Part shown: piece after piece, positions 5,898 through 13,330 of the stretch
How positions within the stretch are numbered: position 1 is the stretch's first letter
How the letters are laid out: the number at the start of each line of letters is the position of its first letter
Notes under the pieces: model-generated
Database searches by the model: none
Told to the model about the DNA's origin: nothing
The model's input: the letters and a program-made list of their open reading frames with translations, nothing else
Made by a program: the position numbers and the translations under genes
Origin: Clostridiales bacterium
GTDB lineage: Bacteria > Bacillota_A > Clostridia > Oscillospirales > Oscillospiraceae
NCBI GenBank assembly: GCA_019417795.1
Contig: DXUR01000038.1
Coordinates: 1 to 14,056, forward strand
DNA: 14,056 bases
Direction: 5' to 3'

Positions 5898-6584
5898 TTG
5901 AAGAAATACTCCGTGATCTACGCCGACCCTCCGTGGCGGTACAAGGTCTACTCAAAGAAGGGGCTTGGCCGCTCAGCGGAAAGCCATTACCCGACCATGA
6001 GCCTTGAAGACATCAAGGCTCTGCCTATTGGAGAGCTTGCAGCAAAAGACTGTGCGCTCTTCATGTGGATTACCTTCCCCTGTATGCAGGAGGCGTTCCA
6101 AGTCCTTGAAGCATGGGGATTTGAATACAAAACGACGGCTTTTGTCTGGATCAAGCAGAACCGGGTGTCCGACAGTCTCTTTTGGGGCATGGGGTACTGG
6201 ACACGGGCGAATGCTGAACTCTGCATCCTTGCAACGAAAGGCCATCCCAAACGGGCAAGCCCCGGTGTGCATCAGGTCATCATGAGCCACATCGAAGAGC
6301 ACTCCAAGAAACCGGAGGAAGCCCGCAACCGCATCGTCCAGCTCATGGGCGATGTCCCGCGCATCGAACTTTTCGCCCGCCAGTCCCCCGAAGGCTGGGA
6401 TGTATGGGGCAATGAGGTCGAATGCAGCATCACGCTTGGAAAGGAGGTTCCCAATGGCGTTTGTACCGGTCCCGAAGGACCTGAATCGTGTCAAGACGAA
6501 GGTCATGTTCAACCTGACAAAGCGGCAGCTCATCTGCTTTGCGCTGGCTGCGGCAGCGGGTGTTCCGATCTTCTTCCTGACTAA
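5898..6584 (+). CDS. MT-A70 family DNA adenine methyltransferase
   Basis: A predicted N6-adenine methyltransferase. The catalytic motif is DPPW at residues 10-13 (YADPPWRYK), and the family's C-terminal signature HSKKPEEARNRIVQLM, IELFARQ and GWDVWGNEV is present, ending near residue 175. The start is TTG 5898, five bases after AAAGGAGGG (5884-5892). Residues 1-180 match a full MT-A70 domain. The last 48 residues look like a chance extension: the frame misses a stop at the expected place and runs 131 bases into prgI in another frame, giving a Cys/Gly-rich tail unlike the family. No restriction gene is nearby, so it is a solitary methyltransferase. It may mask the element from host restriction or act in regulation; both are inference. 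Confidence 0.9.
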   Translation: MKKYSVIYADPPWRYKVYSKKGLGRSAESHYPTMSLEDIKALPIGELAAKDCALFMWITFPCMQEAFQVLEAWGFEYKTTAFVWIKQNRVSDSLFWGMGYWTRANAELCILATKGHPKRASPGVHQVIMSHIEEHSKKPEEARNRIVQLMGDVPRIELFARQSPEGWDVWGNEVECSITLGKEVPNGVCTGPEGPESCQDEGHVQPDKAAAHLLCAGCGSGCSDLLPD

Positions 6585-6837
6585 GCCCAGCCTCGGCATC
6601 TCCACTTCGGCAATGCTGATGGTGGTCATCATGCTCCCGTTTATCTTCTTCGCTCTCTATGAGAAGGACGGGCAACCGGCTGAAAAAATCCTCGGTCATG
6701 TGATCAAGTCCATGTTTTTGAGGGATAAGGTGCGGCCATACCGCACGAGCAACCTATACGCTGCGATCCAGCAGGAAATCAAAGAGAAGGAGGAATTGCA
6801 GATTGCACAGCAGCACGAAAAAGGCCGCAGAACCTAA
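6454..6837 (+). CDS. prgI: PrgI family protein (VirB3-like, CD1111 position)
   Basis: A 127-residue membrane protein of the PrgI family, which takes the place of VirB3 next to VirB4 in Gram-positive transfer systems. A short N-terminus (MAFVPVPKDLNRVKTKVMFN) leads to two membrane segments at about residues 25-42 and 50-69, followed by a basic cytoplasmic part (FLRDKVRPYRTSNLYAAI) and a charged coiled tail. ATG 6454 is chosen over the upstream ATG at 6352 because of the GGAAAGGAGG site (6439-6448) and the typical FVPVPKDLN start. Its first 131 bases are overlapped by the extended methyltransferase frame, and its last 35 bases overlap virB4. Expression is therefore probably coupled to both neighbours. 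Confidence 0.93.
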   Translation: MAFVPVPKDLNRVKTKVMFNLTKRQLICFALAAAAGVPIFFLTKPSLGISTSAMLMVVIMLPFIFFALYEKDGQPAEKILGHVIKSMFLRDKVRPYRTSNLYAAIQQEIKEKEELQIAQQHEKGRRT

Positions 6838-9238
6838 GCGGCTTACCAAAAACGGCAAGGTGTACGGCGATCTTCTCTCCGCCGAGGAAAAGAAGAAGCT
6901 GGTCATGCAGAAGAAAAAGGACAAGAAGGCAAAGAAAGTCCGCAAATCGGCGCAGCAGACCATCCCCTATGTGGAGATGTGCCGCGACGGCATCTGCAAG
7001 GTCAACAGCCGTCTTTATACAAAGACTATCCGTTTCAACGACATCAACTATCAGCTCGCCCAGAACGAGGACAAGACGGCCATCTTCGAGAACTGGTGCG
7101 ACTTCCTGAACTACTTTGACAGCTCGATTTTTGTCCAGTTCTCTTTCATCAACCAGAGGACGAGCATCAGCGAGTTCAAGAAGCAGATCAACATCCCGGA
7201 GCAGGCTGACGAGTTCAACGACATCCGCAGCGAGTATTCCGAGATGCTGCAAAACCAGCTCACGAAGGGCAACAACGGCCTCATCAAGCGCAAGTACATT
7301 ACCTTCGGCATTGAGGCCGACTCCCTGCGCATGGCGAAGGCCAAGCTGGATCGGATTGAGACGGACATCCTCAACAATTTCAAAACCCTCGGTGTGAAGA
7401 CCGAGCCGCTGTCCGGCTACGAACGGCTGAAAGTGCTCCATGATGTGTTCAACATGGACTCGAACGAGCCGTTCCGCTTCTCCTTTGACATGGTAGCCCG
7501 GACGGGACTCAGCAGCAAAGATTTCATCGCGCCCACTTCCTTCGACTTCCGTGAAGGCAAGTGCTTCAAGATGGGCAAGGCCATCGGCGCAGTGAGCTTC
7601 CTGCAAATCCTCGCGCCGGAACTCAATGACCGGATGCTGGCTGACTTCCTCGACATGGACAGCAACATCACGGTCAATCTTCATATCCGCACGATTGATC
7701 AGGCGAAAGCCATCAAGAGCATCAAGATGAAGATTACTGACCTCGACAAGATGAAAATTGAAGAGCAGAAGAAGGCCGTGAGAAGCGGATATGACATGGA
7801 AATCATCCCGTCCGACCTTGCCACCTACGGCGGTGAGGCCAAGCGCCTGTTGCAGGACCTTCAGACGCGCAACGAGAGAATGTTCCTTGTGACCATCCTC
7901 ATCATGAATACCGCTGCCTCCCGCCAGAAGCTCGAAAACGCCATCTTCCAGACGGCTTCCATTGCCCAGAAATACAACTGTGCGCTCAAGCGGCTGGACT
8001 TCCAGCAGGAAGAAGGGCTGATGTCCTCTCTTCCGATTGGCCTGAATCAGATCGAGATTGAGCGCGGGCTGACCACCTCTTCGACGGCGGTGTTCGTCCC
8101 GTTCACGACGCAGGAGCTTTTTCAGGGCGGCGAGGCGCTGTATTACGGGCTGAATGCGCTCTCCAACAACATGATCATGGTTGACCGAAAACAGCTCAAA
8201 AACCCGAACGGCCTGATCCTCGGTACCCCCGGTTCCGGCAAGAGCTTTTCGGCGAAGCGGGAAATGACCAACGCCTTCCTCATTACGGAGGATGACATCA
8301 TCGTCTGCGATCCCGAGGCGGAGTATTATCCCCTTGTGCAGAAGCTCGGAGGTCAGGTCATCCGCATCTCGCCGGTGAGTACCGACTACATCAACCCGCT
8401 GGACATCAATGTGAATTACTCGGAAGAGGAAAACCCGTTGACTTTGAAGTCTGACTTCATCCTCTCCATGTGTGAGCTGATTGTGGGCGGCAAGGACGGG
8501 CTGCAACCGGTGGAAAAGACCATCATCGACCGCAGCGTCCGTAAGGTGTATCAGGACTACCTTGCCGATCCGGTCCCTGAGAAAATGCCCATCCTCGAAG
8601 ACCTCTACAACATCTTGCGCAGTCAGAGTGAGCCGGAAGCACAGCGGATTGCCACTGCCCTTGAAATCTATGTGCATGGCTCGCTAAATGTCTTCAATCA
8701 CCGGACGAATGTGGATGTGAATAATCGCTTCGTCTGCTATGACATCAAGCAGCTCGGAAAGCAGCTCAAAAAGCTGGGGATGCTCATTGTGCAGGATCAA
8801 GTCTGGAACCGTGTAACCATCAACCGCGCCCAGCACAAAGCGACGCGCTACTACATGGACGAGTTCCACCTTCTGCTCAAGGAAGAGCAGACAGCCGCCT
8901 ATTCCGTCGAAATCTGGAAGCGGTTCAGAAAATGGGGCGGGATTCCGACCGGCATCACGCAGAATGTCAAGGATTTGCTGGCTTCCCGTGAGATTGAGAA
9001 CATCTTTGAGAACTCCGACTTCGTTTACCTTCTGAACCAGGCAAGCGGCGACCGGCAGATTTTGTCCAAGGCGCTGAACATCTCGCCCAGCCAGCAGAAC
9101 TACATCACCAATTCCAACGCCGGTGAAGGTTTGATCTTCTACGGCTCCACCATCGTCCCCTTCAAGGATGACTTCCCGAAGGACACGATGCTCTATCGTT
9201 ATATGACCACCAAACCCGAAGAAACCTTGCAGAATTAA
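6803..9238 (+). CDS. virB4: VirB4-type conjugative ATPase (CD1110 family)
   Basis: An 811-residue ATPase that energises assembly of the channel and substrate transfer. A lysine-rich N-terminal tail (about 1-50) is followed by the VirB4 N-terminal domain. The Walker A motif is GTPGSGKS at 474-481 (Lys480), followed by VCDPEAEYYPLV. The Walker B motif is YYMDEFHLLL with Asp686 and Glu687, followed by the family's GIPTGITQNVKDLL and FVYLLNQASGDRQIL. Length is normal and the frame is unbroken. The start is TTG 6803, eight bases after AAGGAGGA (6788-6795), inside the end of prgI; no in-frame ATG precedes the conserved part. On the opposite strand a 632-codon open frame exists, but it is a codon-bias shadow. 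Confidence 0.97.
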   Translation: MHSSTKKAAEPKRLTKNGKVYGDLLSAEEKKKLVMQKKKDKKAKKVRKSAQQTIPYVEMCRDGICKVNSRLYTKTIRFNDINYQLAQNEDKTAIFENWCDFLNYFDSSIFVQFSFINQRTSISEFKKQINIPEQADEFNDIRSEYSEMLQNQLTKGNNGLIKRKYITFGIEADSLRMAKAKLDRIETDILNNFKTLGVKTEPLSGYERLKVLHDVFNMDSNEPFRFSFDMVARTGLSSKDFIAPTSFDFREGKCFKMGKAIGAVSFLQILAPELNDRMLADFLDMDSNITVNLHIRTIDQAKAIKSIKMKITDLDKMKIEEQKKAVRSGYDMEIIPSDLATYGGEAKRLLQDLQTRNERMFLVTILIMNTAASRQKLENAIFQTASIAQKYNCALKRLDFQQEEGLMSSLPIGLNQIEIERGLTTSSTAVFVPFTTQELFQGGEALYYGLNALSNNMIMVDRKQLKNPNGLILGTPGSGKSFSAKREMTNAFLITEDDIIVCDPEAEYYPLVQKLGGQVIRISPVSTDYINPLDINVNYSEEENPLTLKSDFILSMCELIVGGKDGLQPVEKTIIDRSVRKVYQDYLADPVPEKMPILEDLYNILRSQSEPEAQRIATALEIYVHGSLNVFNHRTNVDVNNRFVCYDIKQLGKQLKKLGMLIVQDQVWNRVTINRAQHKATRYYMDEFHLLLKEEQTAAYSVEIWKRFRKWGGIPTGITQNVKDLLASREIENIFENSDFVYLLNQASGDRQILSKALNISPSQQNYITNSNAGEGLIFYGSTIVPFKDDFPKDTMLYRYMTTKPEETLQN

Positions 9239-9252
9239 GGAGGACTACCTTT

Positions 9253-9879
9253 ATGAAAAAGAATATGAATGAGAACTTTGAGATCACCGTTGACGAGATG
9301 ACCGAGATTTTCGGCGATACGCCGGTTGAGATGAGCTTCCGCGAGGTCAAGGAAGGCATGGACAGCTTCTTTGGCCTGATGGGGCTGACCGTGGAGCTGG
9401 TCAACCTGATCCGCAAGGAGGACGAGCTGAAAAAGCACCACCGCGCTTACCTCCATGTCCGCGAGGAAATCGCCAAGTGCGCCAATGAGGCGACGGAGGT
9501 TATCGCCGGTATTCTCGACTCCATTCAGGAGAAAGAGCACATCTACCGTGTGTCCGGTACTCCTTCCGCCTTTGATATGGATGAGGAAGACGAGGATGAG
9601 GACGATTTTGTCACCATCCCCAAGGAGAAGTACTACAGCATGATTGAGGATCTGCTGACGATGGCCGAGCTGATCGACATGGTATCGGATATGCGCACCA
9701 AGGATGTCCGCGCCATTCAGGAGTTTGGCAAGTTCATCCCCGCTTATGCCGCCTATGAGCGCAATCGTCTTTCCCTGTACCGCGAAGCGGCGAAGGAGGC
9801 CGAGTCCATCATCGACCGCTGGGAGGATGAGCTGGACGAGGACGAGGACTACGAGCCGGACGAGTATTTCTCCGACTGA
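9253..9879 (+). CDS. Highly acidic protein of unknown function
   Basis: A 208-residue soluble protein that I do not recognise. I count 56 Asp/Glu against 24 Lys/Arg, a net charge near -32. Acidic runs lie at 108-118 (DMDEEDEDEDD) and 191-208. The rest is predicted mostly helical: an N-terminal part (residues 10-60, with ITVDEMTEIFG and GLMGLTVELVNLI), a helix at about 70-100, and KYYSMIEDLLTMAELIDMV at about 126-145. There is no signal peptide or membrane segment. ATG 9253 follows an AAGGAGG site (9238-9244). It lies between virB4 and a DNA methyltransferase in the transfer operon. A DNA-mimic anti-restriction role, as for ArdA, or a chaperone for a basic partner are possible; neither is supported by a motif. 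Confidence 0.8.
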   Translation: MKKNMNENFEITVDEMTEIFGDTPVEMSFREVKEGMDSFFGLMGLTVELVNLIRKEDELKKHHRAYLHVREEIAKCANEATEVIAGILDSIQEKEHIYRVSGTPSAFDMDEEDEDEDDFVTIPKEKYYSMIEDLLTMAELIDMVSDMRTKDVRAIQEFGKFIPAYAAYERNRLSLYREAAKEAESIIDRWEDELDEDEDYEPDEYFSD

Positions 9880-10863
9880 TTGCGCATCAAGTCTCGCAGA
9901 AAGGAGGGAGTCCCCATACAGCTTGATCACATTTACACCGGCGATTGTCTCGAAGTCCTCAAAACGCTGCCCGATGAAAGCGTCCATTGCTGCATCACCT
10001 CCCCGCCGTATTACGCGCTGCGCGATTACGGTGTGGACGGGCAGATCGGCAGAGAGGCAACGCCAAAGGAATACATCTCGCGCCTGACGGAAGTGTTCGC
10101 CGAAGTCAGGCGCGTACTGCGCTCAGACGGGACGCTCTGGCTTAACATCTCCGACACCTATGCCGGGAAAGGCAATCAGGGCGGCTATGTGGACGCAAAA
10201 AATCCCAAGGGCAGAAACGGTCAGGCTGTGGCTCTCAACTACAAGGTTGAGGGCTGCAAGCCCAAGGATATGATCGGTATTCCGTGGATGCTGGCCTTTT
10301 CGCTCCGCGACTCCGGCTGGTATCTGCGCAACGACATCATCTGGATGAAAGAAAACCCGATGCCGGAAAGCGTCAAAGACCGCTGCGCCCGCTGCTATGA
10401 ACACATCTTCCTGTTCTCAAAGTCACGGAAGTATTTCTTTGACTACCGGGCAATCTCCGAGCCGATTGCTCCCGGAACGGCAAGTAGGCTCAAGCGTGGG
10501 GTCAAGGGAAGCAACAAATACAGGGTGCCTATCCCCGGACAGGCAAAGCAGCAAACCATCAATCTTTACCGGGAACATGGCGAGATCACAGATGACATGA
10601 TAAACCCGCTGCGTAACAAGCGGGATGTCTGGATTATCAACACCGTCCCCTTCAAAGGCGGTCACTATGCCGCATACCCGCCTAAACTGGTTGAAACCTG
10701 TCTGCTTGCCGGATGCCCGAAAGACGGCGTTGTCCTTGATCCCTTCATGGGAAGCGGCACAACCGGCATGGTCGCAAAGCAGCTTGACCGTCACTATGTC
10801 GGGATCGAGTTAAACCCTGAATACAAGGAACTTGCCGAGGCGCGGATTGGAGGTGAAATCTGA
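9880..10863 (+). CDS. Site-specific DNA methyltransferase, class beta (N4-cytosine or N6-adenine)
   Basis: A DNA amino-methyltransferase. The catalytic motif SPPYYALRDYG lies near the N-terminus (residues 41-44 from TTG 9880). The AdoMet-binding motif DPFMGSGTTG lies near the C-terminus (287-296), followed by GIELNPEYKELA. This catalytic-first order is the beta class. Further family features are LWLNISDTYAGKG and WYLRNDIIWMKENPMPESV. Family members usually begin at the QLDHIYTGDCLEVL segment. Here the codon before that Gln is ATA (9916-9918), eight bases after a perfect AAAGGAGG site; the only usual start in frame is TTG 9880, which has no ribosome site. No restriction enzyme is adjacent. Length is about 315-327 residues, and the C-terminus overlaps the next gene by one base. 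Confidence 0.92.
   Translation: MRIKSRRKEGVPIQLDHIYTGDCLEVLKTLPDESVHCCITSPPYYALRDYGVDGQIGREATPKEYISRLTEVFAEVRRVLRSDGTLWLNISDTYAGKGNQGGYVDAKNPKGRNGQAVALNYKVEGCKPKDMIGIPWMLAFSLRDSGWYLRNDIIWMKENPMPESVKDRCARCYEHIFLFSKSRKYFFDYRAISEPIAPGTASRLKRGVKGSNKYRVPIPGQAKQQTINLYREHGEITDDMINPLRNKRDVWIINTVPFKGGHYAAYPPKLVETCLLAGCPKDGVVLDPFMGSGTTGMVAKQLDRHYVGIELNPEYKELAEARIGGEI
9900..9918 (+). promoter_or_regulatory. Strong ribosome site followed by an AUA codon at the expected start
   Basis: AAAGGAGG (9900-9907) is a near-ideal ribosome site. The codon at the right distance, in frame and just before the conserved methyltransferase N-terminus, is ATA at 9916-9918, where relatives would have ATG. TTG at 9923 is out of frame. 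Either AUA is used, at low efficiency, or the gene has lost its start by one G-to-A change. Confidence 0.7.
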
Positions 10864-13067
10864 TGCCTCATGATGAATTGAAGCCCAAAGACCGGGTTGT
10901 CCTGCGGATGACCAGAGACGGGGCTGTGGAGGAAAACCTTACGGAAGGCACTTCGGAAAAGGTGTCTATGCGCCTTGAGGATGCGCAGCTTGTCGCGCCC
11001 CATGACATGGAAACCGGCGATCTGGCCGAAGAGGTCAGGAAGCGGCGACAGCTCCGCCCGGATGAGCTGGAAGACGCAGAGAGTCAGGCTCAGTCCGAAA
11101 CACAGTCCGCAGATGCGGCGCAAGAGTACAAGCCGGGCGATCTGCCCGTCAGCGATGATCCCACATCTCACGCTCTGCACTCTGAGACATACCGCGCCCA
11201 TTCCGTTGACTACGGAAAAGCATTTGCCGATACCGCTGTTACCGGTAAGGTCAGCAGACCTCGTGCCGAACGGCAGATTGACGGCGAAGCCGTTTTGGAA
11301 AGAGCGGCTGAAACCTCCGCAGAGATACCGGATCTTGGCAGCGATGCCCCAGCTCCCAGACGGATTGAGCGTTTGGAGCGCATATCCCAGAAGGCGCATG
11401 AGCGTCTGGATGCCGCCCGTGAGAAACTGCCCACCAAAAAGGTTCTGAAAAAAGAGCGCGTCTTTGACGAGGAAACGGGCAAAGGCAAAACCCGCCTCTA
11501 CTTTGAAGACGAGCTGAAAGTTTCCAAAGGACAGAGCAAATTGCAGTTTGAGGCAGACAAGACCGTCCGCAAGGTCGGCGATACTCTTGCCTCTGGCATT
11601 CACGGCAAAATCCATGAGGTGGAGCAGGAAAACTCCGGCGTGGAAGCCGCCCACAAGACAGAGATTGCCGCCGAGTCCGTTGTCCACCACTACAAGCATC
11701 ATACAGAGCGCAGTGCAAACAAGCCTTTCGAGAAGGTGTCCAAGCTGGAACAGAAGGCCGAGGCCGCTGACCGGAAGCTCCATTTTGAGAAGACGGTTGC
11801 CGAAAATCCTGAGATGAAGACTTCCCGTGCCAATATGAACAAGCATTACCAGAAGCAGCACATCAAGAAGGAATACGCTGCGGCTCGCAAGGCCGGGGCG
11901 CAAACAGCCTCCACCGCCACCAAGTCCACCGGTAAAACCATCCGTGAGAAAGCGTCGGATAAGGTCAAGGACTTTATCTCCAAGAACAAAAAAGTCTTTG
12001 CGTGGCTGGGAGCTGGCTTGATGATTCTGATCCTGCTGTCCGCCGGGATTAGCTCCTGCACGGCAATGTTCACCTCTACTACCTCGTCTGTCATCGCCAC
12101 TTCCTACCTCAGTGAGGACGATGCCATGACCGGCGCGGAGGCGCAGTATTGTCAGATGGAGGCGGAGCTGCAATCGTATCTGGATAACTACGAAAGCACA
12201 CACGACTACGACGAGTACCACTTTGACCTTGACGCGATTGAGCACGATCCCTATGTGCTCATTTCCATTCTCTCAGCTTTCAATGAGGGAGAATTCACGC
12301 TGGACGAAGTACAGGGGCTTCTTCAAACGCTCTTTGACCGGCAATACATCCTCACTGAGGATGTGGAGGTTGAGGTGCGTTACCGGACCGAGACCCGGAC
12401 AGGGACAACGACTGTCACCGATCCCGAAACCGGTGAAACCAGCACGGAAACTTACACTTATGAGGTCGAAGTCCCGTACAACTACTACATCTGTACCGTT
12501 ACGCTGGAAAACTTTGACCTTTCCCATTTGCCTGTGTACATCATGAATGAAGACCAGCTCTCTATGTACTCAGCCTATATGTCAACGCTGGGCAACCGCG
12601 AGGATTTGTTCCCCGGCTCCGGCTATGTGGACAAGTACATTGAAAACCCACCCGATGACTACACGGTCAATGCGGAGTATCTGACGGACGAGAAGTTCGC
12701 AACTCTCATCGCAGAGGCAGAAAAATATCTCGGCTACCCGTATGTTTGGGGCGGCTCAAATCCGTCCACTTCCTTTGACTGTTCGGGATTCGTCAGTTAT
12801 GTCCTCACCTACAGCGGTCTTGTCAACACCGGGCGGCTGGGTGCGCAGGGGCTTTACAATGTCTGTTCGCCTGTTTCCAGCGCCGATGTGAAGCCGGGGG
12901 ATCTTGTCTTCTTTGTCGGCACATACGACACACCGGGCGTTTCCCATGTGGGAATCTATGTGGGCGACAATGTGATGTTGCACTGCGGCGATCCCATCCA
13001 GTACACATCCATCAACACTTCCTATTGGCAGTCTCACTTTTATGCCTTTGGAAGACCCAACTACTAA
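10863..13067 (+). CDS. NlpC/P60 cell-wall hydrolase, membrane-anchored (CD1108 family)
   Basis: A 734-residue protein of the CD1108 mobile-element family. Residues 1-375 are charged, helical and probably cytoplasmic, with low-complexity Ser/Ala/Glu stretches. One membrane helix lies at about 378-398, ending in GISSC (Cys399). A conserved extracellular stalk domain covers about 410-605 and contains a Thr/Glu-rich beta linker near 515-540. An NlpC/P60 peptidase domain covers about 615-734, with Cys640 in FDCSGFVSYV, His695 in SHVGIYVG and His707 as the likely catalytic triad. The domain should cut peptide bonds in peptidoglycan so that the channel can cross the wall. Unlike Tn916 Orf14-type enzymes I see no lysozyme domain. 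The start ATG 10863 overlaps the methyltransferase stop (TGATG), with GGAGGTG upstream. Confidence 0.93.
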   Translation: MPHDELKPKDRVVLRMTRDGAVEENLTEGTSEKVSMRLEDAQLVAPHDMETGDLAEEVRKRRQLRPDELEDAESQAQSETQSADAAQEYKPGDLPVSDDPTSHALHSETYRAHSVDYGKAFADTAVTGKVSRPRAERQIDGEAVLERAAETSAEIPDLGSDAPAPRRIERLERISQKAHERLDAAREKLPTKKVLKKERVFDEETGKGKTRLYFEDELKVSKGQSKLQFEADKTVRKVGDTLASGIHGKIHEVEQENSGVEAAHKTEIAAESVVHHYKHHTERSANKPFEKVSKLEQKAEAADRKLHFEKTVAENPEMKTSRANMNKHYQKQHIKKEYAAARKAGAQTASTATKSTGKTIREKASDKVKDFISKNKKVFAWLGAGLMILILLSAGISSCTAMFTSTTSSVIATSYLSEDDAMTGAEAQYCQMEAELQSYLDNYESTHDYDEYHFDLDAIEHDPYVLISILSAFNEGEFTLDEVQGLLQTLFDRQYILTEDVEVEVRYRTETRTGTTTVTDPETGETSTETYTYEVEVPYNYYICTVTLENFDLSHLPVYIMNEDQLSMYSAYMSTLGNREDLFPGSGYVDKYIENPPDDYTVNAEYLTDEKFATLIAEAEKYLGYPYVWGGSNPSTSFDCSGFVSYVLTYSGLVNTGRLGAQGLYNVCSPVSSADVKPGDLVFFVGTYDTPGVSHVGIYVGDNVMLHCGDPIQYTSINTSYWQSHFYAFGRPNY

Positions 13068-13084
13068 GCGAAAGGAGCGTTTTT

Positions 13085-13330
13085 ATGAACCCGAAATATC
13101 AGAAGGTTTGCGCGGAAATCGCCAAAACCGAGAAGAAGGTCGAGGACCTGCAGGGGCAACTCAAGGAACTGTACGACAAGAAAACCGAGCTGGAAAACCT
13201 TGAAATCGTCAACACCGTCCGTGCAATGGTCATGGACAAGGATCAGATCATGGCATTCCTTGCCGCGATGAAGGACAGCAAGGCGGAAAAGCCTACCACT
13301 ACCCAGCAGGAGGTGACGGACAATGACTAA
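13085..13330 (+). CDS. DUF4315 family small coiled-coil protein
   Basis: An 81-residue protein of the DUF4315 family, common in this position of Tn1549-like ICEs. Residues about 8-45 (IAKTEKKVEDLQGQLKELYD and on) form a heptad-like coiled coil. A short helix, DKDQIMAFLAAMKD, follows, then a polar tail. It has no signal peptide and no membrane segment, so it is cytoplasmic or bound to a partner by its coil. ATG 13085 follows GAAAGGAG by about seven bases. Its stop overlaps the start of the DUF4366 gene by eight bases, so the two are translated together. The function is unknown; a small scaffold or adaptor for the transfer complex is a guess. Confidence 0.88.
   Translation: MNPKYQKVCAEIAKTEKKVEDLQGQLKELYDKKTELENLEIVNTVRAMVMDKDQIMAFLAAMKDSKAEKPTTTQQEVTDND

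Noticed and set aside
6352..6453. Upstream ATG 6352 as an alternative start for prgI
   Set aside because: It lies inside the conserved MT-A70 domain code and lacks a ribosome site. ATG 6454 has a strong one and a family-like N-terminus.
6779..8677. 632-codon open frame on the - strand opposite virB4
   Set aside because: The + strand gene has full VirB4 motifs. The antisense frame is a side effect of its codon bias, has no ribosome site and gives a His/Leu/Val-rich product with no recognisable domain.
10794..12245. 483-codon open frame on the - strand opposite the NlpC/P60 gene
   Set aside because: Same reason: it lies opposite a well-supported gene and its product is low-complexity and unlike known proteins.
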